A stretch of 64,000 nt of DNA from Deinococcus fonticola. GTDB lineage: Bacteria > Deinococcota > Deinococci > Deinococcales > Deinococcaceae. Every line of letters begins with the position of its first letter. Position 1 is the first letter of the stretch. The stretch spans positions 1 to 64,000 of the forward strand of contig NZ_SMMH01000001.1 of the NCBI RefSeq assembly GCF_004634215.1, read 5' to 3'. This document shows positions 8,712 to 19,791 of the stretch, one piece after another. A program made the translations under genes and the position numbers. Under the pieces are notes generated by a model. The model made no database searches. It was not told where the DNA came from and was given only the letters and a program-made list of their open reading frames with translations.

Positions 8712-8728
8712 TCACTGTAAAAGAAAAG

Positions 8729-8766
8729 GCCCCCGCCGGCGAGGGCGGAGGCTATAGGCGGGGGCT
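8729..8766 (-). terminator. Leftward terminator after 8778 gene
   Basis: A perfect 9-bp stem GCCCCCGCC/GGCGGGGGC with a long loop, followed on the - strand by CTTTTCTTTT, just downstream of the stop at 8778. Confidence 0.7.
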
Positions 8767-8777
8767 GGGAGGGCAGG

Positions 8778-9101
8778 TCAGTAGATGCCTAGGGCTTCCT
8801 TGATCTCATCTTCCCCGATCTCGATGGACTCGAGGTCGATGTAGATCGAAGCCTCGTCGGGCATCCTGATCCAGTTGCCGTGGTCGCTGTACTTCACCAG
8901 GACGGAGCATCCGTCGACCTCGTAGGTGTCCTCGTCTCTGTCGTGGCAGATCTGCACGTCCGGCAGCTCCGAGATCAGGTACAGGAGGCGTTCTACCTTG
9001 CTGCGACCTCCCGGTGTCGAGATGTCGACTTCGCGATTGATGACAGGAGAGAGGGCTTTAGCTGCGGGGCTGACGGTCTTGCTGTCTGCTTTTTTCTGCA
9101 T
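8778..9101 (-). CDS. Hypothetical acidic phage protein
   Basis: A 107-residue protein with a basic N-terminus (MQKKADSK) and an acidic remainder. Alternating hydrophobic stretches (CSVLVKYSDHGNWIRM, SIYIDLESIEIGEDEI) suggest a small alpha/beta domain. It stands alone between two sets of terminators (8686-8766 and 9300-9340), so it must have its own promoter; a TGATATCA palindrome lies upstream at 9259-9266. That isolation is typical of a moron-type or lysogenically expressed gene. No family recognised. Confidence 0.6.
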   Translation of the reverse strand: MQKKADSKTVSPAAKALSPVINREVDISTPGGRSKVERLLYLISELPDVQICHDRDEDTYEVDGCSVLVKYSDHGNWIRMPDEASIYIDLESIEIGEDEIKEALGIY

Positions 9102-9258
9102 GGGAGTCCCATACGGCGCGACTTTGACATCGCGACGCCCCCCTCACCGCACGCTGAACGTGCTGGCGGCATACGAGAGTATGGTGGGTATGCAATGCGG
9201 ACATGAGACTCCAGCGGCTGAACGTACCGCGAAAGGATGACCAGCATACCGTAGAGCG

Positions 9259-9266
9259 TGATATCA
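9259..9266. promoter_or_regulatory. TGATATCA element
   Basis: One of seven intergenic copies of this 8-bp palindrome in the prophage; here upstream of the isolated leftward gene at 9101. I see no clear -35/-10 pair beside it. Confidence 0.4.
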
Positions 9267-9299
9267 GTCCGCTGGTGTCTAGACAGGTTGAAAGACAAA

Positions 9300-9340
9300 A
9301 AGAAAGGCCCCGCCAGCGCCGGTGAGGGCGTGGGCGGGGC
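9300..9340 (-). terminator. Terminator of the late operon
   Basis: CCCCGCC (9308-9314) pairs with GGCGGGG (9333-9339); the - strand continues CCTTTCTTTTT. It is the end of the leftward structural/lysis transcript. Confidence 0.75.
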
Positions 9341-9351
9341 GGGGGGCAGGC

Positions 9352-9918
9352 TCAGCGTTTGATCAGGCGCTGGTAGGCCGTCTCGAGCCCCTGGACCGCG
9401 AGTCGGTACGCAACCGGGGCGTACAGGGCGGCGGGGATGCTGATGGGGCCGACCTTGAGAGGCGGCAAGCGCTTCACCACCTCTGTGTTCCAGAAGTAGC
9501 TGAAGGTGGCGATCACGAGCGCCCGGGCCGTCTCACCGCGCAGCAGGGGTGCGCCCTCAGCGACGGATTTTGCGATGACCGGGAGAAGGGCCAGTACCTC
9601 GCCCACGCTCACTTTTTTGTCGGCCAGGACGTGTTCGAATTCAAACCTCCACCGGGTCAGCGTGGCGTTGAGCCAGACGGTGGCGGCGTCGGCCTGCTCA
9701 TCCGGCGTGGGACCAGGGGCACTGGGGGCCTCAGTGCGCTGCTGGCGCATGCGTGCCACGTGATCCTGCGCGTCCGGCAGGCTTTTGATCGCCTCGGCCA
9801 GCACAGCGGCAGTTTCGCGTTGACCGCGGAGCTCGGCGCGCCCCTTGGCTGCTCTGAGGGCGTCTTCGATGCGGGGGTCTTTTGGGGGCAGGGCGGGGAT
9901 GCGGGTCACGTCAGTCAT
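9352..9918 (-). CDS. Hypothetical phage protein, end of lysis block
   Basis: A 188-residue protein. The first ~90 residues are helical and charged (DPRIEDALRAAKGRAELRGQRETAAVLAEAI, split by prolines). The second half carries amphipathic to hydrophobic helices (EVLALLPVIAKSVAEG, LVIATFSYFW, IPAALYAPVAYRLAVQG). It is the last gene of the late transcript, next to holin candidates and the endolysin. It may be membrane-associated, but I do not recognise a family. Confidence 0.6.
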   Translation of the reverse strand: MTDVTRIPALPPKDPRIEDALRAAKGRAELRGQRETAAVLAEAIKSLPDAQDHVARMRQQRTEAPSAPGPTPDEQADAATVWLNATLTRWRFEFEHVLADKKVSVGEVLALLPVIAKSVAEGAPLLRGETARALVIATFSYFWNTEVVKRLPPLKVGPISIPAALYAPVAYRLAVQGLETAYQRLIKR

Positions 9919-9927
9919 GGAGTGCTC

Positions 9928-10500
9928 CTATTGAAGGGCCGGGTTGAAGGCCGGGTGAGTCATGGGTTGTTCCAGGAATTCCTGCTCTGGCAGTGCAGCG
10001 AGACTCGCCAGGGGGCGTACCGAGGCCTGCTCGAAGGCCGCAGGCGGCGGGCCATCCTGCAAAGTTCCCGGCAAAACGTCAGGGGTCACGGCGCCCACAG
10101 GTGCCGTCGTCGTGGTGGTGGCCACGCTTGCCCCGTCCGGAGTGGTGGCCTGGGTGGTCGTCTGCGTCACCTGCCCGCTGCTGCTGACCCACTCCAGCAC
10201 CGTTTTCAGGCCGTCACGCCCGGCGACGGACACCACGGCCGCCACCAGCCCGAAGATCAGCACGCCAGGCCAACCCGGCGCCCCGAGCATGGCGTTGCCC
10301 GTCCACAGGTGCAGCAGGGCCGCGCACAGCAGCCCAAAGGCCGCCGCAATGCCGCGCCACCGCCACGGGTTCCACAGGATGGGGGGCTTGCGGGCCTCGG
10401 CCTGGCGCTTGACGGTCTGCACCAATCCGAAGATCAGCAGCCCCAGCGCGACCGGGTTCTTGCTCATGCCCAGCAGCCAGCCCAGATCAAATCCGTCCAC
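9928..10500 (-). CDS. Holin-like membrane protein
   Basis: A 190-residue protein with three hydrophobic segments at about residues 16-28, 49-64 and 76-92, followed by a long Thr/Ala/Pro-rich tail (QVTQTTTQATTPDG...). Position directly after the endolysin gene and the multi-helix N-terminal part suit a holin or holin-associated role, releasing the endolysin at the end of infection. The extended polar C-terminus is longer than in most holins. Function is inferred from context, not from a recognised family. Confidence 0.55.
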   Translation of the reverse strand: MDGFDLGWLLGMSKNPVALGLLIFGLVQTVKRQAEARKPPILWNPWRWRGIAAAFGLLCAALLHLWTGNAMLGAPGWPGVLIFGLVAAVVSVAGRDGLKTVLEWVSSSGQVTQTTTQATTPDGASVATTTTTAPVGAVTPDVLPGTLQDGPPPAAFEQASVRPLASLAALPEQEFLEQPMTHPAFNPALQ

Positions 10501-10503
10501 AGT

Positions 10504-11244
10504 TCACCTCGCCCAGACCCGCAGGGGGTCGGTTGCGTTGATCACGCTGAATTGGCCTTCCACTTTCTTGCCCGCCATGTTCACCCAGCCGCCTTTGCCG
10601 TCAGGCACCAGCAGCATGGGCGTGGCAGACGCGGGGGCGGGTGTGGGCTTCTGGGGCACCTCTTTCGCCAGAGCGTCCTGCACGGGCGAGCGCTCACCGC
10701 CGACCGGGTCTGTCCACTGAAGGTGCATGCCGTCGCTGGGATTCCAGCGTCCGCCCCAGGTCCAGCCGCAGCGCTCGAACACCTCAATCACCTCGCGGTC
10801 GATCTGCATCTGTGATCTGCTGATGCCGTAGCCATTCCAGCGCGCGTCGAAGTCGATTGCAGCGCCGTAGGCATGGAGCGAGATCGGGTTGCTGGGATTC
10901 CAAAGCATGTGCCGGTAGGTGGTCGCGCCGTCGTATGTCCGCAGTCGGTCGGCCAGGCCCGCGTCATGCAGCACAGCCCAGGTTGCGCGGAAGATCGGCT
11001 CGATTTTGCGGTGCAGCGTGATGCGGGTGACCTTGACGCTCGGGTCGGCGTAGGCGGGGAAGCCGGGCAGTTCGGAAATCGGAATGGAGACGATGTTCTG
11101 CCGGAATGCCGCGCCCGGCTCAAAAGTGCCGCGCCTGCTGCCGGGGGTGCTGCCCGCCAGGGGGTCTCCGTAGAAGTTGACCAGGTCGGCCCGGGTCATG
11201 CCACCTGGCCGGGCGCGGATGGCGGCGTTGAAGTCAAATCCCAT
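10504..11244 (-). CDS. Endolysin, M15-type peptidase
   Basis: A 246-residue cell-wall peptidase. The D-Ala-D-Ala carboxypeptidase/VanY-like zinc site is visible: SLHAYGAAIDFD (HxxxxxxD, about residues 124-135) and DGMHLQW (about residues 171-177). Upstream, TYRHMLWNPSNPIS resembles the substrate-cleft arginine region. ATG 11244 has GAGGAGA six bases upstream, so I reject the longer open frame. The C-terminal 60 residues after a Pro/Ala linker may be a wall-binding tail. It most likely cleaves peptidoglycan peptides during lysis, next to holin candidates. Confidence 0.85.
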   Translation of the reverse strand: MGFDFNAAIRARPGGMTRADLVNFYGDPLAGSTPGSRRGTFEPGAAFRQNIVSIPISELPGFPAYADPSVKVTRITLHRKIEPIFRATWAVLHDAGLADRLRTYDGATTYRHMLWNPSNPISLHAYGAAIDFDARWNGYGISRSQMQIDREVIEVFERCGWTWGGRWNPSDGMHLQWTDPVGGERSPVQDALAKEVPQKPTPAPASATPMLLVPDGKGGWVNMAGKKVEGQFSVINATDPLRVWAR

Positions 11245-11312
11245 GTTGTCTCCTCGCAATGAAAACCCCCCTGGATCACAGGGGGAGGGGGCTGGGCGAG
11301 TGCGCTCGCGTC

Positions 11313-11630
11313 CTACTTCTTCATGCGGTCTATCAGGTTCTGGGCTTTTTTCTGGATCCACGGCAGGTCATACAGGCCGCTGATGATCTCCTGAAGGAAA
11401 TCGGTCAAGTTGCGCAGGTCGTGCTTGACCTCGTCCAGCTCGCTCTCAACGGCATCAACGCGCTCCTCAAGTTTTGCCTTACCCGCTTCGAGCTCATCGA
11501 CGCGTTTCTCGAGGCGCTCGCGTTCGGTCTCCTTGTTCTTCCCGCTGTTGCTGATCCAGGTCGTGACGACTGGCACGAACAATCCCAGGAGGCCGGTGAT
11601 GGTGGCGAGACTGATATCAGCTGCGGTCAT
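11313..11630 (-). CDS. Membrane-anchored coiled-coil protein
   Basis: A 105-residue protein with an N-terminal hydrophobic helix (residues 5-27) followed by a strong heptad pattern (KETERERLEKRVDELEAGKA..., about residues 32-78) and a basic tail. The topology of one membrane anchor and a rod resembles i-spanin or XhlA-like lysis accessory proteins, and it lies just before the endolysin gene. No lipobox or partner spanin was found. It overlaps the preceding membrane-protein gene by 14 bases. Confidence 0.6.
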   Translation of the reverse strand: MTAADISLATITGLLGLFVPVVTTWISNSGKNKETERERLEKRVDELEAGKAKLEERVDAVESELDEVKHDLRNLTDFLQEIISGLYDLPWIQKKAQNLIDRMKK

Positions 11631-12024
11631 GCCCCACCATCCTTTTTAGATATGCCGCAGTTCCAATGGTGTATGCGGTGAAGGTGGCGATGACCACGCT
11701 CCCGGCATTCATCCCCATGGTCAGGTAGCCAGCGGCCCCAATCGTGCCGAGTAGCACGGCCGATATCATCAGCAGCACGTACGCCACGCTCGGCCTGCGC
11801 GCCATCAGCAGGCTCGCGCCAACGCCGATGAAGACAGTCCCCCACACCCACAACGGGATCTCCAGGCCGCCCCAGTAGTCAAGGATCCAGAGACTCGGCT
11901 TCACTGACGGGTAGACCAGGAAGATACCCAAGGCGAGCATGACGTATGCGGTCTGTACCTGGTTGCGTGCGATGAGGTGGTAGCCGGTGAAGTAGCGCCA
12001 GACGGCGAGAAGTGCCGGATTCAC
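11617..12024 (-). CDS. Polytopic membrane protein
   Basis: A 135-residue protein starting at GTG 12024 in a GTGA overlap with the upstream stop. Three to four hydrophobic helices are visible: about residues 26-40, 54-70, 77-94 and 100-120. The C-terminus is short and basic (AAYLKRMVGHDRS). Its place in the lysis block makes it another holin or antiholin candidate. Which of the three membrane proteins is the holin cannot be settled from sequence. Confidence 0.6.
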   Translation of the reverse strand: MNPALLAVWRYFTGYHLIARNQVQTAYVMLALGIFLVYPSVKPSLWILDYWGGLEIPLWVWGTVFIGVGASLLMARRPSVAYVLLMISAVLLGTIGAAGYLTMGMNAGSVVIATFTAYTIGTAAYLKRMVGHDRS

Positions 12025-12356
12025 TTTGCCACCCCCAGCGGAATCGGGACCCACACATTCGGGGCCACTCGCCACTCAGCGGTCGCTCCCCGGATCACCC
12101 AGTAGCTGATGCGCAGGGGATAGCCTCCGCCAATGCGCCAGTACCCCAGAGGCGGGATGACCGCGCCGCTGCGGGTCTTGACGCGCACAAGCTGCATAGG
12201 GCAGTTGGGACGCGCGGTGAGGGTGAGACGCTGCTGAGAGAGGTCTGAGCCGCTGGGGCCCAGGACCGCCCGCCCCGTGATCTCCAGGGCCGGGCGACAA
12301 CGGACCGGGGCGGGCTGCGCTGAGATGACCAGCGCAGCCAGGGTTGATATGAGCAT
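12021..12356 (-). CDS. Small secreted protein, unknown function
   Basis: A 111-residue protein with a short signal-like N-terminus (MLISTLAALVISAQPAP) and a mature region with two cysteines that could form a disulfide (VRCRPAL and RPNCPMQL). The remainder is beta-rich. It is coupled to the next gene and lies between the tail fibre and the lysis genes. It may be a periplasmic or cell-envelope factor such as a superinfection or lysis accessory, but no family is recognised. Confidence 0.5.
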   Translation of the reverse strand: MLISTLAALVISAQPAPVRCRPALEITGRAVLGPSGSDLSQQRLTLTARPNCPMQLVRVKTRSGAVIPPLGYWRIGGGYPLRISYWVIRGATAEWRVAPNVWVPIPLGVAK

Positions 12357-12364
12357 GTTTCACC

Positions 12365-14931
<2,567 letters not shown>

Positions 14932-14933
14932 TG

Positions 14934-16364
14934 CTACCTCCAGAGGTAGAGGGTTGCTCCCAGCGGGTTGCCGGGCTGGTCTCCGCTGGTGATGGTGAAG
15001 GTGATGGTCCCGCCCACCGGATCAACGTCCGCCGGGCCGTATGGAACGCCAGTCGGGGCGTAGTTGCTGTTGACCGAGTTGGTGTTGTACGGGTTGAAGA
15101 GTGCTTCATCGCTCACGGTGTCCACCCACACGGACCCATCCCCCAGTGCGAGCATGCCCCTGGTGTAGCCTGCGGGGATGCTGAACCGCAACAGCGCGGG
15201 CAGCTTGAGCGCCTCTTCGCCGTCCGGGTTGAACGGGGCTTCCACAGGGCGGTAGGGAAGCCATGTCGCGCCGGAGTCCGTGCTGATCTCCCCTGTGAGC
15301 CGCTTCTCCGCGTCCGCTTTGTTGCCCAGCGCCAGCGGGAATGACCCGTAGCCGTTCGGTTGGGTGAAGTAGCGGATTTCCGGGCCCGACGGGGTGTAGA
15401 TGTAGGGCGTGATTGGCGCGATCATGTCGATCTGACCGCTGATGGGCGCGGTGCTCCAAAGCTCATTCAGGCCCCTCCATAGCGGTTGCCCACTCACCTT
15501 GTCTACCAAGTTTTGATTGCTGGTCGCGGCGATGGCTGGTCGCCCGGTGGTGCCCGCGAGTTCGGCGTGGTACCACTCGCTGCCGCTTTCCCCGATCTTG
15601 ATCATGCCTGAGATCGGGACGGCGATGGTCTCGACGGGCCCAGCCTTCGCGCCGCTCTGCCAGTCCACGGCGTCCCAGCTCGTCCACCCAGCGCCCGCGA
15701 GTTGCGTCGCGGCGGTAGAGGGGTTGCCAGTGAAAGGCGCGGTGCCGACGATGCGCGGGGCCCACGGTAGGTTCGCGCCAATCACGCCCTCGACTTGAGT
15801 CGCGGTCCCACCCGTGATCTGGCCGCTAGCGTTCCTTGTGTAGCTGCCCATGCTCCAGTAGGTGATGGTCGCTTCCGTGCCGCCCTTGCTCCAGGTGCAG
15901 CGAGCCGCCGCGATGGACGGCACAAGCAGGTTCGCCGCCACCTGTCCGGAGGCATTGACGTATATCCAGTTGGCGTTGTTGCTGGTGGTGGTCAGGTATG
16001 CCTCCCCGTCAAGGGTGTAGCCGGCGGTATGAGCGCGTAGCAAACTGCCCGCGATCCTCGTCCCTGGCGCAAAGAGGTTCCCCGGACCGGAAGACTTGAA
16101 GGGCCCGCCGGAAGGTTCATCTACCAGGAAGAAGAAAGGCGAAGCCGCGACGCCAACCTCATATGGCGTGTGCCTGCCCCGCGTGAGCAGTTCACTGGTC
16201 AGTACCTTCTGGCCTCGCTTCTCGCTGCGGGGCTCGGGAACTTGCCGGGTCTGTTGCGCGGCTGGCGTCTGAGCCCTGGGCCTTGCGCCCCTGGAGTTGA
16301 CCACGCTCTGCGGGTCTGAGGGCTTGCCGCAGAGCATCTGCATGAGCTTACGGGGGTCATTCAT
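14934..16364 (-). CDS. Hypothetical tail structural protein
   Basis: A 476-residue protein with a disordered basic N-terminus (about residues 1-60, rich in Pro, Arg and Gln) and a long Gly/Ser/Thr-rich beta-type remainder (for example TATQVEGVIGANLPW, GTITFTITSGDQPGN). Composition and position between the tail-tip protein and the fibre suggest a tail appendage. No catalytic motif is seen. It begins 5 bases after the small gene at 16369. Confidence 0.65.
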   Translation of the reverse strand: MNDPRKLMQMLCGKPSDPQSVVNSRGARPRAQTPAAQQTRQVPEPRSEKRGQKVLTSELLTRGRHTPYEVGVAASPFFFLVDEPSGGPFKSSGPGNLFAPGTRIAGSLLRAHTAGYTLDGEAYLTTTSNNANWIYVNASGQVAANLLVPSIAAARCTWSKGGTEATITYWSMGSYTRNASGQITGGTATQVEGVIGANLPWAPRIVGTAPFTGNPSTAATQLAGAGWTSWDAVDWQSGAKAGPVETIAVPISGMIKIGESGSEWYHAELAGTTGRPAIAATSNQNLVDKVSGQPLWRGLNELWSTAPISGQIDMIAPITPYIYTPSGPEIRYFTQPNGYGSFPLALGNKADAEKRLTGEISTDSGATWLPYRPVEAPFNPDGEEALKLPALLRFSIPAGYTRGMLALGDGSVWVDTVSDEALFNPYNTNSVNSNYAPTGVPYGPADVDPVGGTITFTITSGDQPGNPLGATLYLWR

Positions 16365-16368
16365 GCTC

Positions 16369-16548
16369 TCACCTGCCGCAGACTCGCCACGTGATGCCCG
16401 CCTCTTTGCGCACCTGGATAAGGCTGCGGGGGCGAAGCCAGATGGGGCAGAGGGCTATGACGATCTGGCCGTCTTCCAGCTCCACGCGCACCTGCCCCTC
16501 GTCAAGGTTCCTGATCACGGTTGCGCTCATGATCTCCACATCTGCCAC
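16369..16548 (-). CDS. Small phage protein between tail genes
   Basis: A 59-residue frame fitting exactly between two tail genes (4 bases from the upstream stop, 4 before the downstream start). It begins GTG at 16548; an internal ATG at 16530, preceded by GGAG, would give 53 residues. The sequence has a beta-like DEGQVRVELEDGQIVIALCP hairpin and ends with a basic helix and WRVCGR. Codon use matches neighbours. Function unknown, perhaps a minor tail or assembly factor. Confidence 0.65.
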   Translation of the reverse strand: MADVEIMSATVIRNLDEGQVRVELEDGQIVIALCPIWLRPRSLIQVRKEAGITWRVCGR

Positions 16549-16552
16549 CCCC

Positions 16553-19387
16553 TCAGGTCAGGCTCCGGGTCGTGACGCTCTCAATGAAGCCGTCCGGCCC
16601 ATCCGTGATCTCGACGCTCCGGACTGCCGCGTTCCGCCTCGCGCCGACAGGCGTGAAGTAGTGGCGCACGCGGGTGATGGTCGGGCGGTAGTTGAGTAGC
16701 AGGTTCTGCGCGATGGTCTCCAGGTCGAGGGCATTCCACGCCCACGCCACCGCAACGTCCACGGGATCACCGTGCCCGCCAGTGTTCAGCTCATAGAAGT
16801 AGGTGAAGCCCGCGCCCGTGCCGCCGTGCGCGGTGTTCGCGCCGGTCTCCTCGCGCTTCTTCTCCTCTTCCTCGGCCGCCTCTTTCTCGGCCGCCTCCTG
16901 GGCCTTTATGATGTCGCTTTTCTCTTCTCTCAGCGACAGCTGGCTCCAGGTAGGAATCTGCCGCTCTTTGGGCAACGGGTCCTCCAGGTACTCTTCCACA
17001 AGCTCTGACACGTTCTTGTCTTTGACACGGCGCGGGGTGTCGGTGCCGATTGCGCTCTCGCTGATAGGCGAGCGCTCCGTCCTCCATCCCGTGGTCTTTG
17101 GCTTGCCGTCCACTGTCTCAATAAGCGGGACCTTGACGGTGTGCCAGCCGCTCACGGTGCGGCTCCAGATCCCCGCGTCGTTCACCCGCGCCCAACTCTC
17201 CGTGGTCTTCTTCTCGTCGCTCAGATAGAAGGCACCGTCAGGTCCGCGCTGCATCGTGGTCTCGGTGTTGCTGATGAGGGTCAGGTGCCCATCTGATGAC
17301 CAGGTGTTGACTACCTCGCCGGTGGTCTCCTTCACCTTCACCATGCCGTTGCCTACGTTGTCATAGCTGATCGTGGTCTTTGTGACGCTCAACTCGCGCT
17401 GCGCTGCGTCAAGCACCGTTGTGGTGGTTGAGCTGCTCAGTAGCGCGTCTAATACCTCCTGAACCGTGGTGGTATAGGTGCCGTCCGCGTTGCGCCGCGT
17501 GAAGCCCGTTGCAGACTTGCCGCGCGTCTCGGTCGTGCTGGTGATGGTGTTGCCGCTCTTACTCAGCGTGGTCGTGGTGACCTGGCCGTCAGCTGTTGCG
17601 GTTGAGGTATAGGTGCCGTCATTGCCCTCCGCGAAGATGTCCTCAGCGGTCTTATCTTCTGGCTCGGGCACGGCGGTGGTGATGAACTGCCTGCTTGTCA
17701 CATAGCGGTCATCCCATCCCTTGCCCGCCTTTGGCCACATGCTGATGGTGTACTCCGTCTGCGCCAGTAGCCCGCCGATGGTCATGTAGTGCTTGTGATC
17801 TACAATCTTAGTCTTCTTGCTGTCTAGCGCGAGCTCTTCCCAGACAACGCGCTTGCCGTTGCGGGTGATCTCAACCACGTAGTCCACGCCGCCCTCTTCC
17901 CAGCTGAGCGTAGCGCCTGAGCTGGAGGCTGTGACACTGAGGCTATCGGCCTTGGCCCCAAGATACGGTATGTCCACGGTCACGCTCTCAGTCGGCGGCG
18001 CGGCGTTGGGGTCAATCGGCGGGGTGTCAAATACGCGCTCAACTGTGATGGTCCAGCGGGTATCTGGGTCTAGATTCTCCAACCACGCAGCGCCGTACCC
18101 CTCAAACTCCTGAGGCTTCGGGTTGGGCTGGGGAGACATATCCTGCCCGGGAACCTCCACCTGGGTAGCAGTGAAGAGATACTTACTATCGCTCTGTGAC
18201 ATCCACGTCAAAGCCACGCGGCCGTCGAAGGCGGTTGCCTTGAGCCCAATGTTGCTGGTCAGCGGAGAGAGTAGCGCAGCAATCGCGCCGCCCATCCCGT
18301 AGCGCAATTCCAGGTGCGGCGTGCCGGTCTTCTCGTTGCGGACTGTGACGTAGTTCACTGGTACAACGCGGAACCAGTAGGTGCCCGGCCCTGCGTTGCT
18401 GATGTAGGCCACCTTGAGCTCTCCCGGCTTCGCCTGGCTCAGGGATTCCCAGCTTCCATCGGGTGCCGCTGCGGGCGTGAGCAGCCCCAGACGCATATCT
18501 TCCACCTGCGCCTGGCTCGGCCTCATCACCTGAAGCTCAGTTGCGCGGGTGTCCGGCAGGCCGTGATAGATGATCTGCATCCGGGCGAAGGGTTCAGTGG
18601 GGATAAAAAGCCCCGGATTCTTGGGGTCGGGTGCGGGCTCACCGGCCTCAATCCACCTCACCGTCGGCGCGAGAATGTTGGGGTTGACCATCGCCTCCGC
18701 CACTGCCGCCTTCGTCTCTGGGGTGTCCGGCATCGGGTCGCCATCGTTGACGCCCTGAATGCCGGTATCAATGGCTTCCCTGAGCGGGTCGACCTGCGCC
18801 CCCGTGATCCTGATCAGTCGCGGCACGCTAGGGGTGACCATGCTTTCGGACGCGAACTCATGCGGCGCGTCAAAGACAATGTCCTCGACCGCGAAGGCGG
18901 GGGTGATCACGCCGTGCGCTGATTCATCGGGGTCGTCCTGCACGATGCGGTAGCCCAGGGGTTGCAGCAGTTGCAACGCGGTGTCCCGGCCCGGCTTGAG
19001 CTGCTCAAGGAAGGGCGGGTGTACCCACATGTCGCTCAGCCACCAGACGCTGCCCTGAGCCAGGTTCGGATCAAGCCAGTTCAGCAGCTGGCCAAAGGTG
19101 ACCTTGCCACTCAGCCCCGCCGCGCCGCTATCCCCCCAGTTGATGGTGTTCTGCTGCACCACGGGCAGGGTGGTGGTTTTGGCGTTGGGGTCAAAGTTGT
19201 ACTCGCCGATGCCACGCAACGGGCCGTAGCTTGCCGTTCCGATTCCCAGGCTCAGCCCGGTCATGTTGCGGAAGCTGCGCCCGTCATCCGCCAGTTCAAG
19301 CGTGCCGGTGATGGGGTTGCCGGCGTCGTCGGCCGAGAGTTGCACGGAATAGAGGGGCAGGCTCTGGTTGTTCTTGCTTCTCAACAC
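16553..19387 (-). CDS. Tail tip / host-attachment protein
   Basis: A 944-residue protein following the tape measure and a small tail gene, the place of the tail-tip hub in lambda-like siphophages. The first ~230 residues are a globular domain. Residues about 340-580 contain repeated beta modules with fibronectin-III-like features (VALTWMSQ, ATLSWEEGGVDYVVEITRNGK, TEYTISMWP). Residues about 600-800 are Thr-rich repetitive strands, and a Glu/Lys helix lies near 850. FN3 modules are common in phage tails. The precise hub role is inferred by synteny. Confidence 0.75.
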   Translation of the reverse strand: MLRSKNNQSLPLYSVQLSADDAGNPITGTLELADDGRSFRNMTGLSLGIGTASYGPLRGIGEYNFDPNAKTTTLPVVQQNTINWGDSGAAGLSGKVTFGQLLNWLDPNLAQGSVWWLSDMWVHPPFLEQLKPGRDTALQLLQPLGYRIVQDDPDESAHGVITPAFAVEDIVFDAPHEFASESMVTPSVPRLIRITGAQVDPLREAIDTGIQGVNDGDPMPDTPETKAAVAEAMVNPNILAPTVRWIEAGEPAPDPKNPGLFIPTEPFARMQIIYHGLPDTRATELQVMRPSQAQVEDMRLGLLTPAAAPDGSWESLSQAKPGELKVAYISNAGPGTYWFRVVPVNYVTVRNEKTGTPHLELRYGMGGAIAALLSPLTSNIGLKATAFDGRVALTWMSQSDSKYLFTATQVEVPGQDMSPQPNPKPQEFEGYGAAWLENLDPDTRWTITVERVFDTPPIDPNAAPPTESVTVDIPYLGAKADSLSVTASSSGATLSWEEGGVDYVVEITRNGKRVVWEELALDSKKTKIVDHKHYMTIGGLLAQTEYTISMWPKAGKGWDDRYVTSRQFITTAVPEPEDKTAEDIFAEGNDGTYTSTATADGQVTTTTLSKSGNTITSTTETRGKSATGFTRRNADGTYTTTVQEVLDALLSSSTTTTVLDAAQRELSVTKTTISYDNVGNGMVKVKETTGEVVNTWSSDGHLTLISNTETTMQRGPDGAFYLSDEKKTTESWARVNDAGIWSRTVSGWHTVKVPLIETVDGKPKTTGWRTERSPISESAIGTDTPRRVKDKNVSELVEEYLEDPLPKERQIPTWSQLSLREEKSDIIKAQEAAEKEAAEEEEKKREETGANTAHGGTGAGFTYFYELNTGGHGDPVDVAVAWAWNALDLETIAQNLLLNYRPTITRVRHYFTPVGARRNAAVRSVEITDGPDGFIESVTTRSLT

Positions 19388-19398
19388 ACTGCACCTCC

Positions 19399-19788
19399 TT
19401 AGATGTCGTCCAGCACGGTGATCCTGAAGCTGTAGCTCGCAACCCTGTAGGTCCCGCCGCGCCCAAGGATGAACTTGAAGCTGGGCGCTTCAAGCACGAT
19501 TGCCCGGGTCACGATCAGCGCCGTGCCGTCAGCCAGCACCCCGGGGAAGGTCGCGGGGAACTCAGTCCCCGCCTTCCAGAGGTCCCAGATCTGACGTGCG
19601 TCCGTTGCGTCAACTACAACCTTCTCATCCGCGCTGCACTCGATGACTAGCGGGTCCACGCTTGTGGTATCCACGGCGACAAAGCCGCCAGCCCACAGTC
19701 TGCGGACCTGCTTGCCGTTGCTGCCGCCGATGAGCTTCATCACGGGCTTGAAGGCCCAGGTGCGCCCGTTGACAATCATGTCTGCCAT
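19399..19788 (-). CDS. Minor tail protein
   Basis: A 129-residue beta-rich protein (RLWAGGFVAVDTTSVDPLVIE and GGTYRVASYSFRITVLDDI) directly after the tape-measure gene. Small proteins at this site usually form the first ring of the tail tip (distal-tail type), and this one starts 4 bases after the preceding stop. No signature confirms it. Called from position and secondary-structure pattern only. Confidence 0.6.
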   Translation of the reverse strand: MADMIVNGRTWAFKPVMKLIGGSNGKQVRRLWAGGFVAVDTTSVDPLVIECSADEKVVVDATDARQIWDLWKAGTEFPATFPGVLADGTALIVTRAIVLEAPSFKFILGRGGTYRVASYSFRITVLDDI

Positions 19789-19791
19789 GTC

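Noticed and set aside
11177..11361. N-terminal extension of the endolysin gene
   Set aside because: The extra 39 residues are low-complexity and ATG 11244 has a good GAGGAGA; an upstream start would also run through the region between genes.
11612..11619. TGATATCA copy as another promoter element
   Set aside because: It lies within the coiled-coil protein gene in the late block, with no promoter boxes near; treated as coding coincidence.
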